Below are positions 1-7,485 of a DNA stretch of 11,468 bases, piece by piece (position 1 is the first letter of the stretch; every line of letters begins with the position of its first letter). A program made the translations under genes and the position numbers. Origin of the DNA: Elusimicrobiota bacterium. Its GTDB lineage: Bacteria; Elusimicrobiota; Elusimicrobia; O2-12-FULL-59-9. The notes beneath the pieces were generated by a model that was given only the letters and a program-made list of their open reading frames with translations, searched no databases and had not been told where the DNA came from. Location: assembly GCA_016206405.1 (NCBI GenBank), contig JACQRQ010000121.1, positions 1-11,468 of the forward strand, in the 5' to 3' direction.

Positions 1-2
1 AC

Positions 3-119
3 AACGACGGCCGGGCACAAACCTTCACCGGCCGGGATATCCTTCCGAGCCTAAGGCAAACCGCCGTCCAGTTGATAGAGACCTCCGTCCTAGTAGTCAA
101 CCGCTCCATCAAGTCCTAA
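3..119 (+). CDS. Possible 3' end of a rightward gene, cut by the window edge
   Basis: This frame is open from the window edge to a TAA at 117-119, giving 38 residues that end in VLVVNRSIKS. Third codon positions are mostly G or C, as expected for a real gene in this GC-rich DNA. The other open plus frame here (from base 2) has a much less biased third position and a repetitive Arg/Pro composition. A terminator-like hairpin follows the stop by about 60 bases, which fits the end of a transcription unit converging on the leftward operon. Too little is left to recognise a family. It could also be noncoding. Confidence 0.4.
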   Translation, partial: NDGRAQTFTGRDILPSLRQTAVQLIETSVLVVNRSIKS

Positions 120-176
120 TTCAAATTAATTCCAAGACGCCGGAAACCGGCGAACTTTCCCTCTCCAAAATTTCTT

Positions 177-201
177 CAGGGGGAAACGCCCCTGTTTCCT
201 T
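177..201 (+). terminator. Probable rho-independent terminator for the left-edge gene
   Basis: CAGGGG (177-182) and CCCCTG (189-194) form a 6-bp stem with a 6-base loop, followed directly by TTTCCTTT. A second perfect hairpin, CGCCGG-AAA-CCGGCG, lies just upstream at 138-152 but has only a weak T-rich tail. The pair sits between a rightward gene end (119) and the leftward stop codon at 371. The hairpins may also help end leftward transcription, although the tail on the minus strand is poorer. Confidence 0.45.
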
Positions 202-370
202 TGACTGGCGGTCCGGGTGGCGTCGTGGGGTTGGATCGAGTCGAGGAGGAACCGCGGCGGAGTCCGCGGGCCGGCCGCAGACTCGCTGGGCCCTACGACG
301 ACAGGCCCTGGACCGCCTATAAGGACTCGCGGAACAGCGCCCTCGGCAACCCCGAATCAAGGAATTTGAG
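202..370. other. Convergent intergenic spacer with no recognised gene
   Basis: This GC-rich stretch lies between the terminator hairpins and the stop codon of the 953-residue gene. The short frames that cross it on both strands have Arg/Pro/Ser-rich products typical of chance frames. The only structure noticed is a CCGCGG inverted or direct repeat at 252-257 and 264-269. Confidence 0.5.
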
Positions 371-3232
371 TCAATACAGCGGTTTCCAGAGGCGGGAATA
401 GTCCAGGGCCACTCCAAACACGATATTGTGCCCCGTCTCCGAAATGAGCTTGCCTTCAAACAGATAAAAATCAACGAACGGGCTGAGCCGGAGATTGCCC
501 AGGATGGGCATTTGAAATCGGGCGTTGACGCTGAACTCCCGTTTTAAATCGTCCAAGGTGTCGAGGCGGCTGGGAGCGAAGTGCCGGTAGTTGAGACGCG
601 CCTGAAATTGCATGGGCGATCCGGGCACCGGCGAGCTCCATGAAAAACCCGTCGCCCAGCCGTAGAGCGTGCTGGAGGCGCTCGTGGAATAATCCGACTC
701 GACGACGGCGCCGACATGAAATTCCTGGAGCCGGCTCCCCTCAAAGACTTTGATCCCCGGCTGCACCCGAAACAGCTTGCGCCGGGGAAGGCTCTGCGGC
801 TGGGTGAACTCGGTGTCGTAGGCGGCGTTTAAAAACGGACCCAACTGATGCCGCCCATAACCCCGCCCAAACTCCAGGGCTTTGTAGCGCAGCTCGGTCT
901 CGAACACCACCTGATCCATGGTCTCGTTGTTTAAAATCGGCGCGCCCGCCGGTTTAAGCGTCACCCGGCCGTAATCGGTGGAGACGCCCGCGTCCCAACG
1001 GAGGTTTTTCCAATAGAATTCCGAAAAAAGCTTGGAAGAGGCCTGGATGAGGACCTGGTTGAGAGAGCGAATGCGGGCGTTTCGCACCTGGGCGAAAGGG
1101 CCCGCGTTTTGGACCTGGGTGTTGGCGAATTGAAAGGACAGATCGCGAAGGTTGAGCCGCCACACGGGTTTGGAAGGCAGCCGCCTTTCAACCAGCGACC
1201 GGAGTTCCTCATCGTAATCGCGCCGGGCGGCCTCCCCGGATTTTATCTTTTCCTCCGTTTCTTTCAATTTTTTTCTTTTCTTCAGCCAATCCACGACTAC
1301 CTCGCCGGCCATGAGGCCCGTCTCCGTCTTGTCCACGGCGCGCTTAAGCGACGGCAAAGCGTCCGTTTCCGCGAGCAAATCCTCGGTCAAGGCGACGGAG
1401 TAGAATTCCTGATCCTGGAGCGGCAGGCCGGAGACCATCCCGGCCTCCTCCAAACCCGCCGCGGCCAGCCAGACTTCATAATAATATTTGCGCTCCGAGA
1501 CCTCGTCGTCTCCGGCCGCGGGCACGGGCTGGAAATCCATGTTTTTCATCAGAGCGCGGATGGCTCGGCCTGGAAGCCTTGTGAGAACTATTTTTTTATT
1601 GAAGCCGAACCAGCTCCGCACATAGTTTTCCGGCACTTCCCCGATGCTGTTGGACTCCAAAGAACGGATTCGAAGAAGCGCCACCTCGGCCCGCGTCGCC
1701 TCCCGAACTATGTGCGCCCCCAGATTAAAAACCTCAGGCGTGCGGTAAGTCAATTTAGGAGGCCTGACGGCCGGCCACAGTTTTCTGGGATCCGGCAGAA
1801 TCGTTTCTTTGGGCGCAAGGTAATAGTCCAGCAACTTGTCGCCGAATTCCGAGAGTCTCTCCTTTTCCGGAAGCTCGGATCCCACGGGACCCGGAGTGTC
1901 TTCCACGATGGAGACCAGCTCATTGCCGTTCTCCGATCGTTGGAATCGGAGGGTGATCTCGCCGAAACTGAACCGGGGCCGGGTCGCCATGAGCGCCGGC
2001 TTGTGGGATATTTCCTTGCCCCAGCCGGAAAGCTCAACGGTCGTCTTTCGCTTGATAGCGGCCTCGGAAACGGAGTCGCCCAACAAAATGTCGATGCCGA
2101 AAACGTCGGAAACCAGCTTGGCGTCCTGTTCGGAGGTGAGATACGAAACGGCGAGAACGACGTCGACCGAATGTTTTTGTCTCAGTTCTTTGACGATTTG
2201 CCTGGCTTTTTCAATCGGGTCCCGGACGACCAGAGGCAGCCCATCCGACGCGAGGCCGGGGTTGGCGTCCAGCGGGAGCAGCGAAACGACGGCGACCCGT
2301 ATGCCTCCCGCCTCCTCAATGACGAACGGCTCGAAGGGGACTTCGGATTCGGGCTTTGTTTTTTCCAGATTGGAACCCACAAATCGAAAACCTCTATTTC
2401 TAAACAAATCCAGCCCCGGCTTCAAATCGGAGGGATAAAAAGAAAGCCGCTCGAAACCCAAATCCTGCCAGGACTTCATATACGCATCCGGATCGCCTCC
2501 CAAGCCTTGGATCCATTCCTCATCCATGCTCCAATTGCCGATATTCAGCTTCAATGCGGGCGTTTCGATTTCGCTAATTCTTTTCTTAAGCGCCGCGTGC
2601 ATCCTGGAGGGGCCCCCCAAAGTCTTCCCGAAAACGGCGACCGTCGCCTCCCGGCCGTCAACGAGGAGGTGATATTGAATCTCCAAGGTCTTGGGCCAAA
2701 ATTCGGAAACCGGCTGGTCCCCGGTCTCCAAAACCCGCAATATTCCGCCCGCGGGGCTTTCAAACTCGGCGATTGCCGCCTTCTTCATCTCCGCCCCGGG
2801 CACATACGCCGCGGATTTCCGGCGGTTTTGGCTCGATTCGTAAATTTTTTCCATTAAGGGGTATCCGGTTTCGTCCGGATACTGGAGGACGATGGCGCGC
2901 GCGGATTCCAGGATGGTCGCTTCTTTCTTTTGCGCCGACTTCGCGGCGCGCCCGGGCAAATGCTCCCGGAGAACGTCTTTGGGAGGATCCATCAGGTAGC
3001 TGCCGTTCGAATAGTAGCTGATCTTCCACGAGACCTTTTGCAGTCTCACATGCTCGGAGTCCTCGGAGAGGAGGGTTTCAACGGCCTCGACCAAATCCGG
3101 AGAAATCGAGTAGTTTAGGGAACCTGTATATATGATTTTGAGGGACTTCAAGGAATCGGCCGTTTGCGCCGGCAAAACCGCCGGAAACCATAACAGCCAC
3201 AATCCGATCCCCAGAAAGGGTTTAAGGGTCAT
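371..3232 (-). CDS. Exported degenerate 5'-nucleotidase-like protein with C-terminal outer-membrane beta-barrel-like region
   Basis: The 953 residues begin with a signal peptide (about 1-23, cleavage near PAQ). Residues 30-430 follow the order of a UshA/5'-nucleotidase metallophosphoesterase domain. The first strand reads LKIIYTGSL, then come LGFERLSFYPSDL, FRFVGSNL, GGIRVAVVSLLP and GIDILLGDSVSE. Family metal ligands expected at these places (DxH, GNHE, GHxH) are missing, so this is probably a pseudoenzyme; residues 60-230 look like an insertion. Residues 500-645 resemble the 5'-nucleotidase C-terminal domain (NLGAHIVREAT). A charged helical linker (650-683) leads to about 265 residues of alternating, aromatic-rich strands ending in KPLY, a typical barrel terminus. 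It is probably anchored in the outer membrane with the nucleotidase-like part in the periplasm. It is last in the MlaA-MlaC-RND operon, 18 bases after the RND stop. The Shine-Dalgarno sequence is weak, suggesting translational coupling. The barrel call is by eye only. Confidence 0.8.
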   Translation of the reverse strand: MTLKPFLGIGLWLLWFPAVLPAQTADSLKSLKIIYTGSLNYSISPDLVEAVETLLSEDSEHVRLQKVSWKISYYSNGSYLMDPPKDVLREHLPGRAAKSAQKKEATILESARAIVLQYPDETGYPLMEKIYESSQNRRKSAAYVPGAEMKKAAIAEFESPAGGILRVLETGDQPVSEFWPKTLEIQYHLLVDGREATVAVFGKTLGGPSRMHAALKKRISEIETPALKLNIGNWSMDEEWIQGLGGDPDAYMKSWQDLGFERLSFYPSDLKPGLDLFRNRGFRFVGSNLEKTKPESEVPFEPFVIEEAGGIRVAVVSLLPLDANPGLASDGLPLVVRDPIEKARQIVKELRQKHSVDVVLAVSYLTSEQDAKLVSDVFGIDILLGDSVSEAAIKRKTTVELSGWGKEISHKPALMATRPRFSFGEITLRFQRSENGNELVSIVEDTPGPVGSELPEKERLSEFGDKLLDYYLAPKETILPDPRKLWPAVRPPKLTYRTPEVFNLGAHIVREATRAEVALLRIRSLESNSIGEVPENYVRSWFGFNKKIVLTRLPGRAIRALMKNMDFQPVPAAGDDEVSERKYYYEVWLAAAGLEEAGMVSGLPLQDQEFYSVALTEDLLAETDALPSLKRAVDKTETGLMAGEVVVDWLKKRKKLKETEEKIKSGEAARRDYDEELRSLVERRLPSKPVWRLNLRDLSFQFANTQVQNAGPFAQVRNARIRSLNQVLIQASSKLFSEFYWKNLRWDAGVSTDYGRVTLKPAGAPILNNETMDQVVFETELRYKALEFGRGYGRHQLGPFLNAAYDTEFTQPQSLPRRKLFRVQPGIKVFEGSRLQEFHVGAVVESDYSTSASSTLYGWATGFSWSSPVPGSPMQFQARLNYRHFAPSRLDTLDDLKREFSVNARFQMPILGNLRLSPFVDFYLFEGKLISETGHNIVFGVALDYSRLWKPLY

Positions 3233-3250
3233 TCCGGCCGTTCGCAGAGC

Positions 3251-5767
3251 TCACGGCACCTGGCGCGCCATTGGCGCACACTCCGGCCCGAAGGGTTTCG
3301 TCAGGATGATCAGCGTGGGCAGGAGGCACAGAGCCCCAAGCAAGGACATGACCATGGCCAAGGCGCTCAGCAGCCCGAAAAGGATGCTGGGGATGAAGCT
3401 TGACATGACCAAAATGGAATATCCGGCGACCATGGTGCCGCAGGTATAATACATCGCGTTGCCGATGCTGTCGTGGCAGCGATGCATGGCCTTGGCGTAG
3501 TCGCGGTCGAACTCGATCTCGGTTCTAAACCGGTAGAGATATTGGATGGTGCTGTCCACCGCCACGCCCATGCCGATGGAGACTACCGTGATCGTCATCA
3601 CGTCCAGGGGGATGCCGGCCGCGCCCATGACCCCCAGCACGGTGAGGCAGGAGAGCGCGTTGGGGAACATCGCGATAACCGCGATCTTAAACGAGCGAAA
3701 CAGCGCCAGGAACATGAGCGAGAGCGTCAGAAAAGTCCAGCCGATGGTCTCTATCTGGGAGGAATAGAGGCTCTGGAGCATGTTGTTGTAAAGGATCATG
3801 AGCCCCGTCAGGCGGAACTGATCTTCCCTCAAGCCGAGCTTCGATTGGAGGTCCGACTTGATCCTCTTGAGGAAGGCGTCGCGCCTGATCGACGGCATGG
3901 AGTCTTTGATCCGGATCGTGATCCGCGCCTGGTTGTTCTCGATCGAGGCGTAAGGCCGCACCAGAAAATCTTTGAACTCCTCCGGCATCTGGTTGAAAAG
4001 GATCGCCGAGGTGAGGGAGTCCGGCGGCGTTCCCCGGTTGATGTCGCGGGTGATTTTCCAGAGCGTGGCCAAAGACAGCACCTTGCCCGTCTCGGGGAGT
4101 TCCTCCAGGTAATCGTGGACCCTTTCCACCAGTTCCAGCTTGTTCGCGGTGAACCAATATTTCGCCGGGTCCTTTTCCTCCTCAAACTCCTCAAAGTCCG
4201 TGAAGTCCGCGTCCGCCGCCGGAACGGGCTGGGGAGCGCTTTCCGGGGACTCCGACCCGAAGTCGATGAGGACGTCCAAAGGGGTGGTCCCCCCCAGCTC
4301 CCGGTCGATAAAATTCATGCCTTTGTAAATCTCCGTGGACTTCTTAAAGTAGTTGATGAAGCTGTTTTCCACCTCGAGCTTGGATATGCCCGCGACCGTG
4401 GCCGAAGCGATCAAAAGGCTGGCGATTAAAATGGCCGCCACGCGGTTTTCCGCCAGCCGGGCGAAGGCGGAAGTGAGGGCGCGGCCGAATTCCTTTTCCA
4501 CGACCAGCGGAGGTTTTTTGAGCAGCATGAGGGCCGCCGGGAAGAAAAGAAAGACGATCGTCATATTGACCACAAGCCCCATGCACATCATGAAGCCGAA
4601 ATTCATCACCGGCAGGATGTCGCACACGACCAGCGAGGCGAAGCCGGCCACGGTGGTCAGGACGCAGTAAAGGCAGGGGACGAACATAGAGCGCACCGTC
4701 TCGCGCACCAACTCCCGGTGCTCCTCATCCGGTTGCAGGGCGCGCAGTTCCCGGTAGCGCACGATCAGATAGATCGAGAGCTCCATGGCGAACACCAGCA
4801 GCAGTGAGATGAAGTTGGAGGAGACCACGGTCACCTCCCAGCCGACCAGCCCCAACAAGCCCACCATGACCAGGACCGAAGAGACGCAGGAAAGCATGGG
4901 AAGCAGTATCCAGCGCTTGCTCCTGAAAATCACCCCCAAACTCAGGACGAGGAAGCTCAGCATGCCCAGGCCGAACACCTTGAGATCGTTGCGGATGAAA
5001 TCGATGATGTCCACGGCGACCATCGGCACCCCGCCCAAAAAAAGCCGGCATTCGGAACGGTATTTATCAAGGACCGCCCGGATGCTCGCGATGTCCTGTT
5101 GGCGCTCGGCGCGCTCCACGTCTTTGAGGCGCCGGTACTCCAAGGAAACCCGTTCCAGCTCCTGAATTTCCGCGCCGGCGAGGGCGCCCTGGGTCTCCTT
5201 CTCCAACAGTTCGGTGCGGCGGACATAGACCGGCTCCAGGATCTTGTCCGGGCGGAAGTTGACCTGGATCGCGGCCGAGCGCAGGTCCTCGCTGACGAGA
5301 AGATTTCTGTAAACGGGGCTGTTTTGAAATTCGGCGACGGCCAGACGCTTGTTGATGCCTTTTGACTCCAGGGTCTTTATGTTTTTGCGGATTTTTTCCA
5401 ATGGGACGGGCGGATTCTTCAAGAGCGGGACGTCCAGGATGGTGTAGACCGACTCGACCCGGGCCAGGGACCTCAAATCGCCGCGCAGGCGTTTTAAGCG
5501 GTCGAGGGACTCGCCGGAGAAAAGCTCCTCGGGAGGGCTGTAAGTGACGACCACAAATTCTTTGGTGTGGTAGCGGTTGCCGACCCGGCGGGAATAGAGC
5601 AGGTCCTGATCGTGCTCAAGAACCAGGGAGTCTTCGGAGGCGTCCAAACGGAAATCTTTGGCCCAGACGAAAAAGAGAGCGAAGACGGCCAACAATACCG
5701 CGATGGTGACGCCCGGCCGCGCGAGGATGATGCGATCGTACCAATCTATGGGAGAGCGTCGCGCCAT
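3251..5767 (-). CDS. RND/MMPL superfamily lipid exporter (HpnN-like)
   Basis: This 838-residue inner-membrane protein has the duplicated RND/MMPL plan. One helix near 18-37 is followed by a large periplasmic loop (38-263) and helices at about 264-282, 286-309, 314-335, 362-383 and 390-415. The second half repeats it: a helix at 441-461, a loop at 462-672, then helices at about 674-690, 695-717, 721-742, 775-795 and 797-822. The segment GMGVAVDSTIQYLYRF (733-748) is the conserved MMPL/SSD-type helix, with Asp738 a likely proton-relay residue. The matching place in the first half has Glu329. Such proteins move lipids, for example HpnN with hopanoids and MmpL with mycobacterial lipids. Close packing with MlaC and MlaA genes argues for phospholipid or hopanoid transport between inner and outer membranes. 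The start lies 4 bases after the MlaC stop. An acidic insert (521-533, DFTDFEEFEEE) in the second loop recalls a motif in the MlaA protein. Substrate and direction are not determined. Confidence 0.88.
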   Translation of the reverse strand: MARRSPIDWYDRIILARPGVTIAVLLAVFALFFVWAKDFRLDASEDSLVLEHDQDLLYSRRVGNRYHTKEFVVVTYSPPEELFSGESLDRLKRLRGDLRSLARVESVYTILDVPLLKNPPVPLEKIRKNIKTLESKGINKRLAVAEFQNSPVYRNLLVSEDLRSAAIQVNFRPDKILEPVYVRRTELLEKETQGALAGAEIQELERVSLEYRRLKDVERAERQQDIASIRAVLDKYRSECRLFLGGVPMVAVDIIDFIRNDLKVFGLGMLSFLVLSLGVIFRSKRWILLPMLSCVSSVLVMVGLLGLVGWEVTVVSSNFISLLLVFAMELSIYLIVRYRELRALQPDEEHRELVRETVRSMFVPCLYCVLTTVAGFASLVVCDILPVMNFGFMMCMGLVVNMTIVFLFFPAALMLLKKPPLVVEKEFGRALTSAFARLAENRVAAILIASLLIASATVAGISKLEVENSFINYFKKSTEIYKGMNFIDRELGGTTPLDVLIDFGSESPESAPQPVPAADADFTDFEEFEEEKDPAKYWFTANKLELVERVHDYLEELPETGKVLSLATLWKITRDINRGTPPDSLTSAILFNQMPEEFKDFLVRPYASIENNQARITIRIKDSMPSIRRDAFLKRIKSDLQSKLGLREDQFRLTGLMILYNNMLQSLYSSQIETIGWTFLTLSLMFLALFRSFKIAVIAMFPNALSCLTVLGVMGAAGIPLDVMTITVVSIGMGVAVDSTIQYLYRFRTEIEFDRDYAKAMHRCHDSIGNAMYYTCGTMVAGYSILVMSSFIPSILFGLLSALAMVMSLLGALCLLPTLIILTKPFGPECAPMARQVP

Positions 5768-5771
5768 GGGC

Positions 5772-6584
5772 TCACTCGGCCTGCGGCGAGCTTTTGGCGG
5801 GAGGAGGATTTCTGACTTGGGGCTGCTCCTTCACGGAAGGGTCGCCGCCGGCTGGATCTGGCTCGTTGAGCGCGGCGTCTTTGGCCTCCGGGGAAACTCC
5901 CTCTGCCTCGACAGGCGCTTGCGCCGCCGGGATGGAGCCCTCCGCCTCCGGGGAAACCGCCTTTTCATCGGGACTTTTTTTGCTTTTGGAGCTTTTCTTC
6001 GCGCTTTGGGCCTTTTCGCGCATTTTTTCGAGCAGCTCCTCGAAAGTACCTTTTTGAAGGAATTCCTTATATTGCGCCCCATAAGACTTGACGATGCTCA
6101 CGCCCTCTATCTCCAAATCGTAGATTTTCCACGACTCGCTGCTTCGATACAACTTATAAGCCAGTTTGAGCCGTTGGTCCTTGCCGATGACATGGGTGAG
6201 CATGTAGAACTTGTCCTCTTTGGCGACGGGAGCCTCGAATTCAACCTTGGCGTCCGAAAACTGGTCCATTTTCTCAAAATAAGACGACTTCACCTGGTCC
6301 ACGAAAAGATCGGTGAACTCCCGCCTCTGTTTTTCGCCGAGCCTGGGCCATTGCTTCGGGCCCAGAGTCAGTTTTGCCGCAAGGGGCAGGTCCACCAAGG
6401 GGTTGATGATATCGACCACCATTTCTTTCTTCGCGTCCAAGGGGACCTTCTCGTCCCTGAGCACGGCCAAAGCCCTGTCAACGACGCCCTGGACGAGGCC
6501 GAAGACGGCTTTGGCGTCGTCGGCGGCGGCGGAGGGCCCGCACAAGAGAAGAACCGTCAATATGGCGAGCGGCAGTTTTTTCAT
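5772..6584 (-). CDS. mlaC: MlaC/Ttg2D family periplasmic phospholipid-binding protein with low-complexity tail
   Basis: This 270-residue protein has a signal peptide (about 1-21, ending SAAA). No Cys is placed for lipidation. Residues 24-190 match the MlaC (toluene tolerance Ttg2D, HpnM-like) family: an N-terminal helix, VVDIINPLVDLPLAAKLTLG, WPRLGEKQRREFTDLF, then the YKLYRSSESWKIYDLEIEGV sheet and YGAQYKEFL. MlaC proteins carry a phospholipid through the periplasm between an inner-membrane machine and the MlaA complex. After about residue 192 there is an unusual tail of some 78 residues rich in Lys, Ser, Pro, Ala and Glu with a repeated VSPEA; it is probably disordered. A strong AGGAGT ribosome site (6590-6595) lies at the end of the preceding mlaA frame, 6 bases from the ATG. 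The gap to mlaA is 3 bases and to the RND gene 4 bases. Whether it loads from the RND pump is inference. Confidence 0.9.
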   Translation of the reverse strand: MKKLPLAILTVLLLCGPSAAADDAKAVFGLVQGVVDRALAVLRDEKVPLDAKKEMVVDIINPLVDLPLAAKLTLGPKQWPRLGEKQRREFTDLFVDQVKSSYFEKMDQFSDAKVEFEAPVAKEDKFYMLTHVIGKDQRLKLAYKLYRSSESWKIYDLEIEGVSIVKSYGAQYKEFLQKGTFEELLEKMREKAQSAKKSSKSKKSPDEKAVSPEAEGSIPAAQAPVEAEGVSPEAKDAALNEPDPAGGDPSVKEQPQVRNPPPAKSSPQAE

Positions 6585-6587
6585 CGA

Positions 6588-7361
6588 TCACTCCTGAATT
6601 CTTTTTTGGCGGTTCTGCTGATAAGCTTCTCTGAAAAAAGTGTAGGGGTCCAAAGCGTCTTTCTTGAAGCTTTCGTATTCCTCAAGGTGCAGCGAAGAGC
6701 GGTTAAAAATGTCGCCGGTCCTGATGCCCACGCCGGTTTCCGTGGAGAGAAAATAGCTGATGGGGTTCATCAAGAAATCCGGGATGATGCCCAGGGCGTC
6801 GCGAAGGTTGGAGGGGCCCAGCAGGGGCAAAACGATAGGAAAGCCCTCTCCCACGCGGTAGGCGCCCAAGGTCTGGCCGAAGTCCTCATCCCCCCGGCGC
6901 CAGCCCAGCAGCTTGTCCGCCGGATCGAAAAGCCCGCCGATTCCGGCCGTGGAATTGACCAGAAACCGGCCCAATTCGGTCCCCGCCTTCTTGAATTTGA
7001 GCTGAAACAGCGAATTGCCGAAGCGCGCCGGGAAGGCGCAATTGTCGAAGGCGCGCGTGATGGCGACCCTCGCGGACTCCGGGACCGCCTTGGCGTAGAC
7101 TTTGGCCGAGGGCTTCCACACCCACAGATAGGCCTTGTCGTTGAAATGGAACATGAAGCGGTTGTATCCGCTCAACGGATCGAAGACCTTCTTCGCGGGT
7201 CCCTCCTCCTTCCCGTTGGCGAACTCTTCAAATCCCTCAAACTCGGCCGCCTCGCCTTGTTCCTGCGGCGGCGCGCTTTGCGCCCGGACGGCGGCCGGTG
7301 GAACCCCCAGCAAAAAGCAGATGAGAAGCGATGCCGCTATGGGGCGAAATCCTTTGTCCAT
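6588..7361 (-). CDS. mlaA: MlaA/VacJ family outer-membrane lipid-transfer protein
   Basis: I start this 257-residue protein at the ATG at 7359-7361, because the signal peptide (about 1-27, ending AAVRAQ) begins there. The frame extends upstream to another ATG at 7434-7436, but that would bury the signal sequence. DPLSGYNRFMFHFND (61-75), the NSLFQ region, RFLVNSTAGIGGLFDPAD and FGQTLGAYRVGEGFPIVLPLLGPSNLRD are the MlaA signature. In E. coli MlaA is a lipoprotein that sits with porins and lets phospholipids from the outer leaflet reach MlaC. Here no lipobox is seen: Cys15 follows Ile within the hydrophobic core. The protein therefore looks like a signal peptidase I substrate. An acidic/Phe stretch (EFEGFEEF, 40-47) precedes the domain. 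No clear Shine-Dalgarno sequence is visible. An A/T-rich run just upstream (7375-7390) could be part of a promoter, weakly supported. It is the first gene of the four-gene operon. Confidence 0.9.
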   Translation of the reverse strand: MDKGFRPIAASLLICFLLGVPPAAVRAQSAPPQEQGEAAEFEGFEEFANGKEEGPAKKVFDPLSGYNRFMFHFNDKAYLWVWKPSAKVYAKAVPESARVAITRAFDNCAFPARFGNSLFQLKFKKAGTELGRFLVNSTAGIGGLFDPADKLLGWRRGDEDFGQTLGAYRVGEGFPIVLPLLGPSNLRDALGIIPDFLMNPISYFLSTETGVGIRTGDIFNRSSLHLEEYESFKKDALDPYTFFREAYQQNRQKRIQE

Positions 7362-7485
7362 ACCGATAAAGGGACATTTTATTATTTTTTGGCCGCTGGG
7401 ACATGGGTCCAAAGACCTACGCCCCGGACCCCCCAAGCCCTGAGGGGCGCTGGGGCCGGGAGCGGCATCTCTGGGATGCCGGTTT
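7362..7485. other. Intergenic gap before mlaA with two inverted repeats
   Basis: This 124-base gap separates the VWA gene stop from the mlaA start. CGGCATC (7463-7469) and GATGCCG (7475-7481) form a 7-bp hairpin with a 5-base loop, but the T-run (7483-7486) is on the rightward side, the wrong side for ending the leftward VWA transcript. GGGTCC (7405-7410) and GGACCC (7426-7431) form a second, looser inverted repeat. The gap may hold a terminator for the VWA gene and a promoter for the mla operon, but I see no convincing -35/-10 pair. Confidence 0.4.

Noticed and set aside
1109..2857. 582-codon plus-strand frame opposite the 953-residue gene
   Set aside because: It is antisense to a gene with signal peptide, family similarity and operon spacing. 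The product is compositionally odd, with no recognisable domain, and arises from GC-rich codon bias.
3473..4429. 318-codon plus-strand frame opposite the RND gene
   Set aside because: Charged, His/Arg-rich product with no family resemblance, antisense to a clear transporter.
7362..7436. Upstream start of mlaA adding 25 residues
   Set aside because: It would place a polar, Pro/Cys-containing stretch before the signal peptide; the ATG at 7359-7361 gives a normal exported N-terminus.
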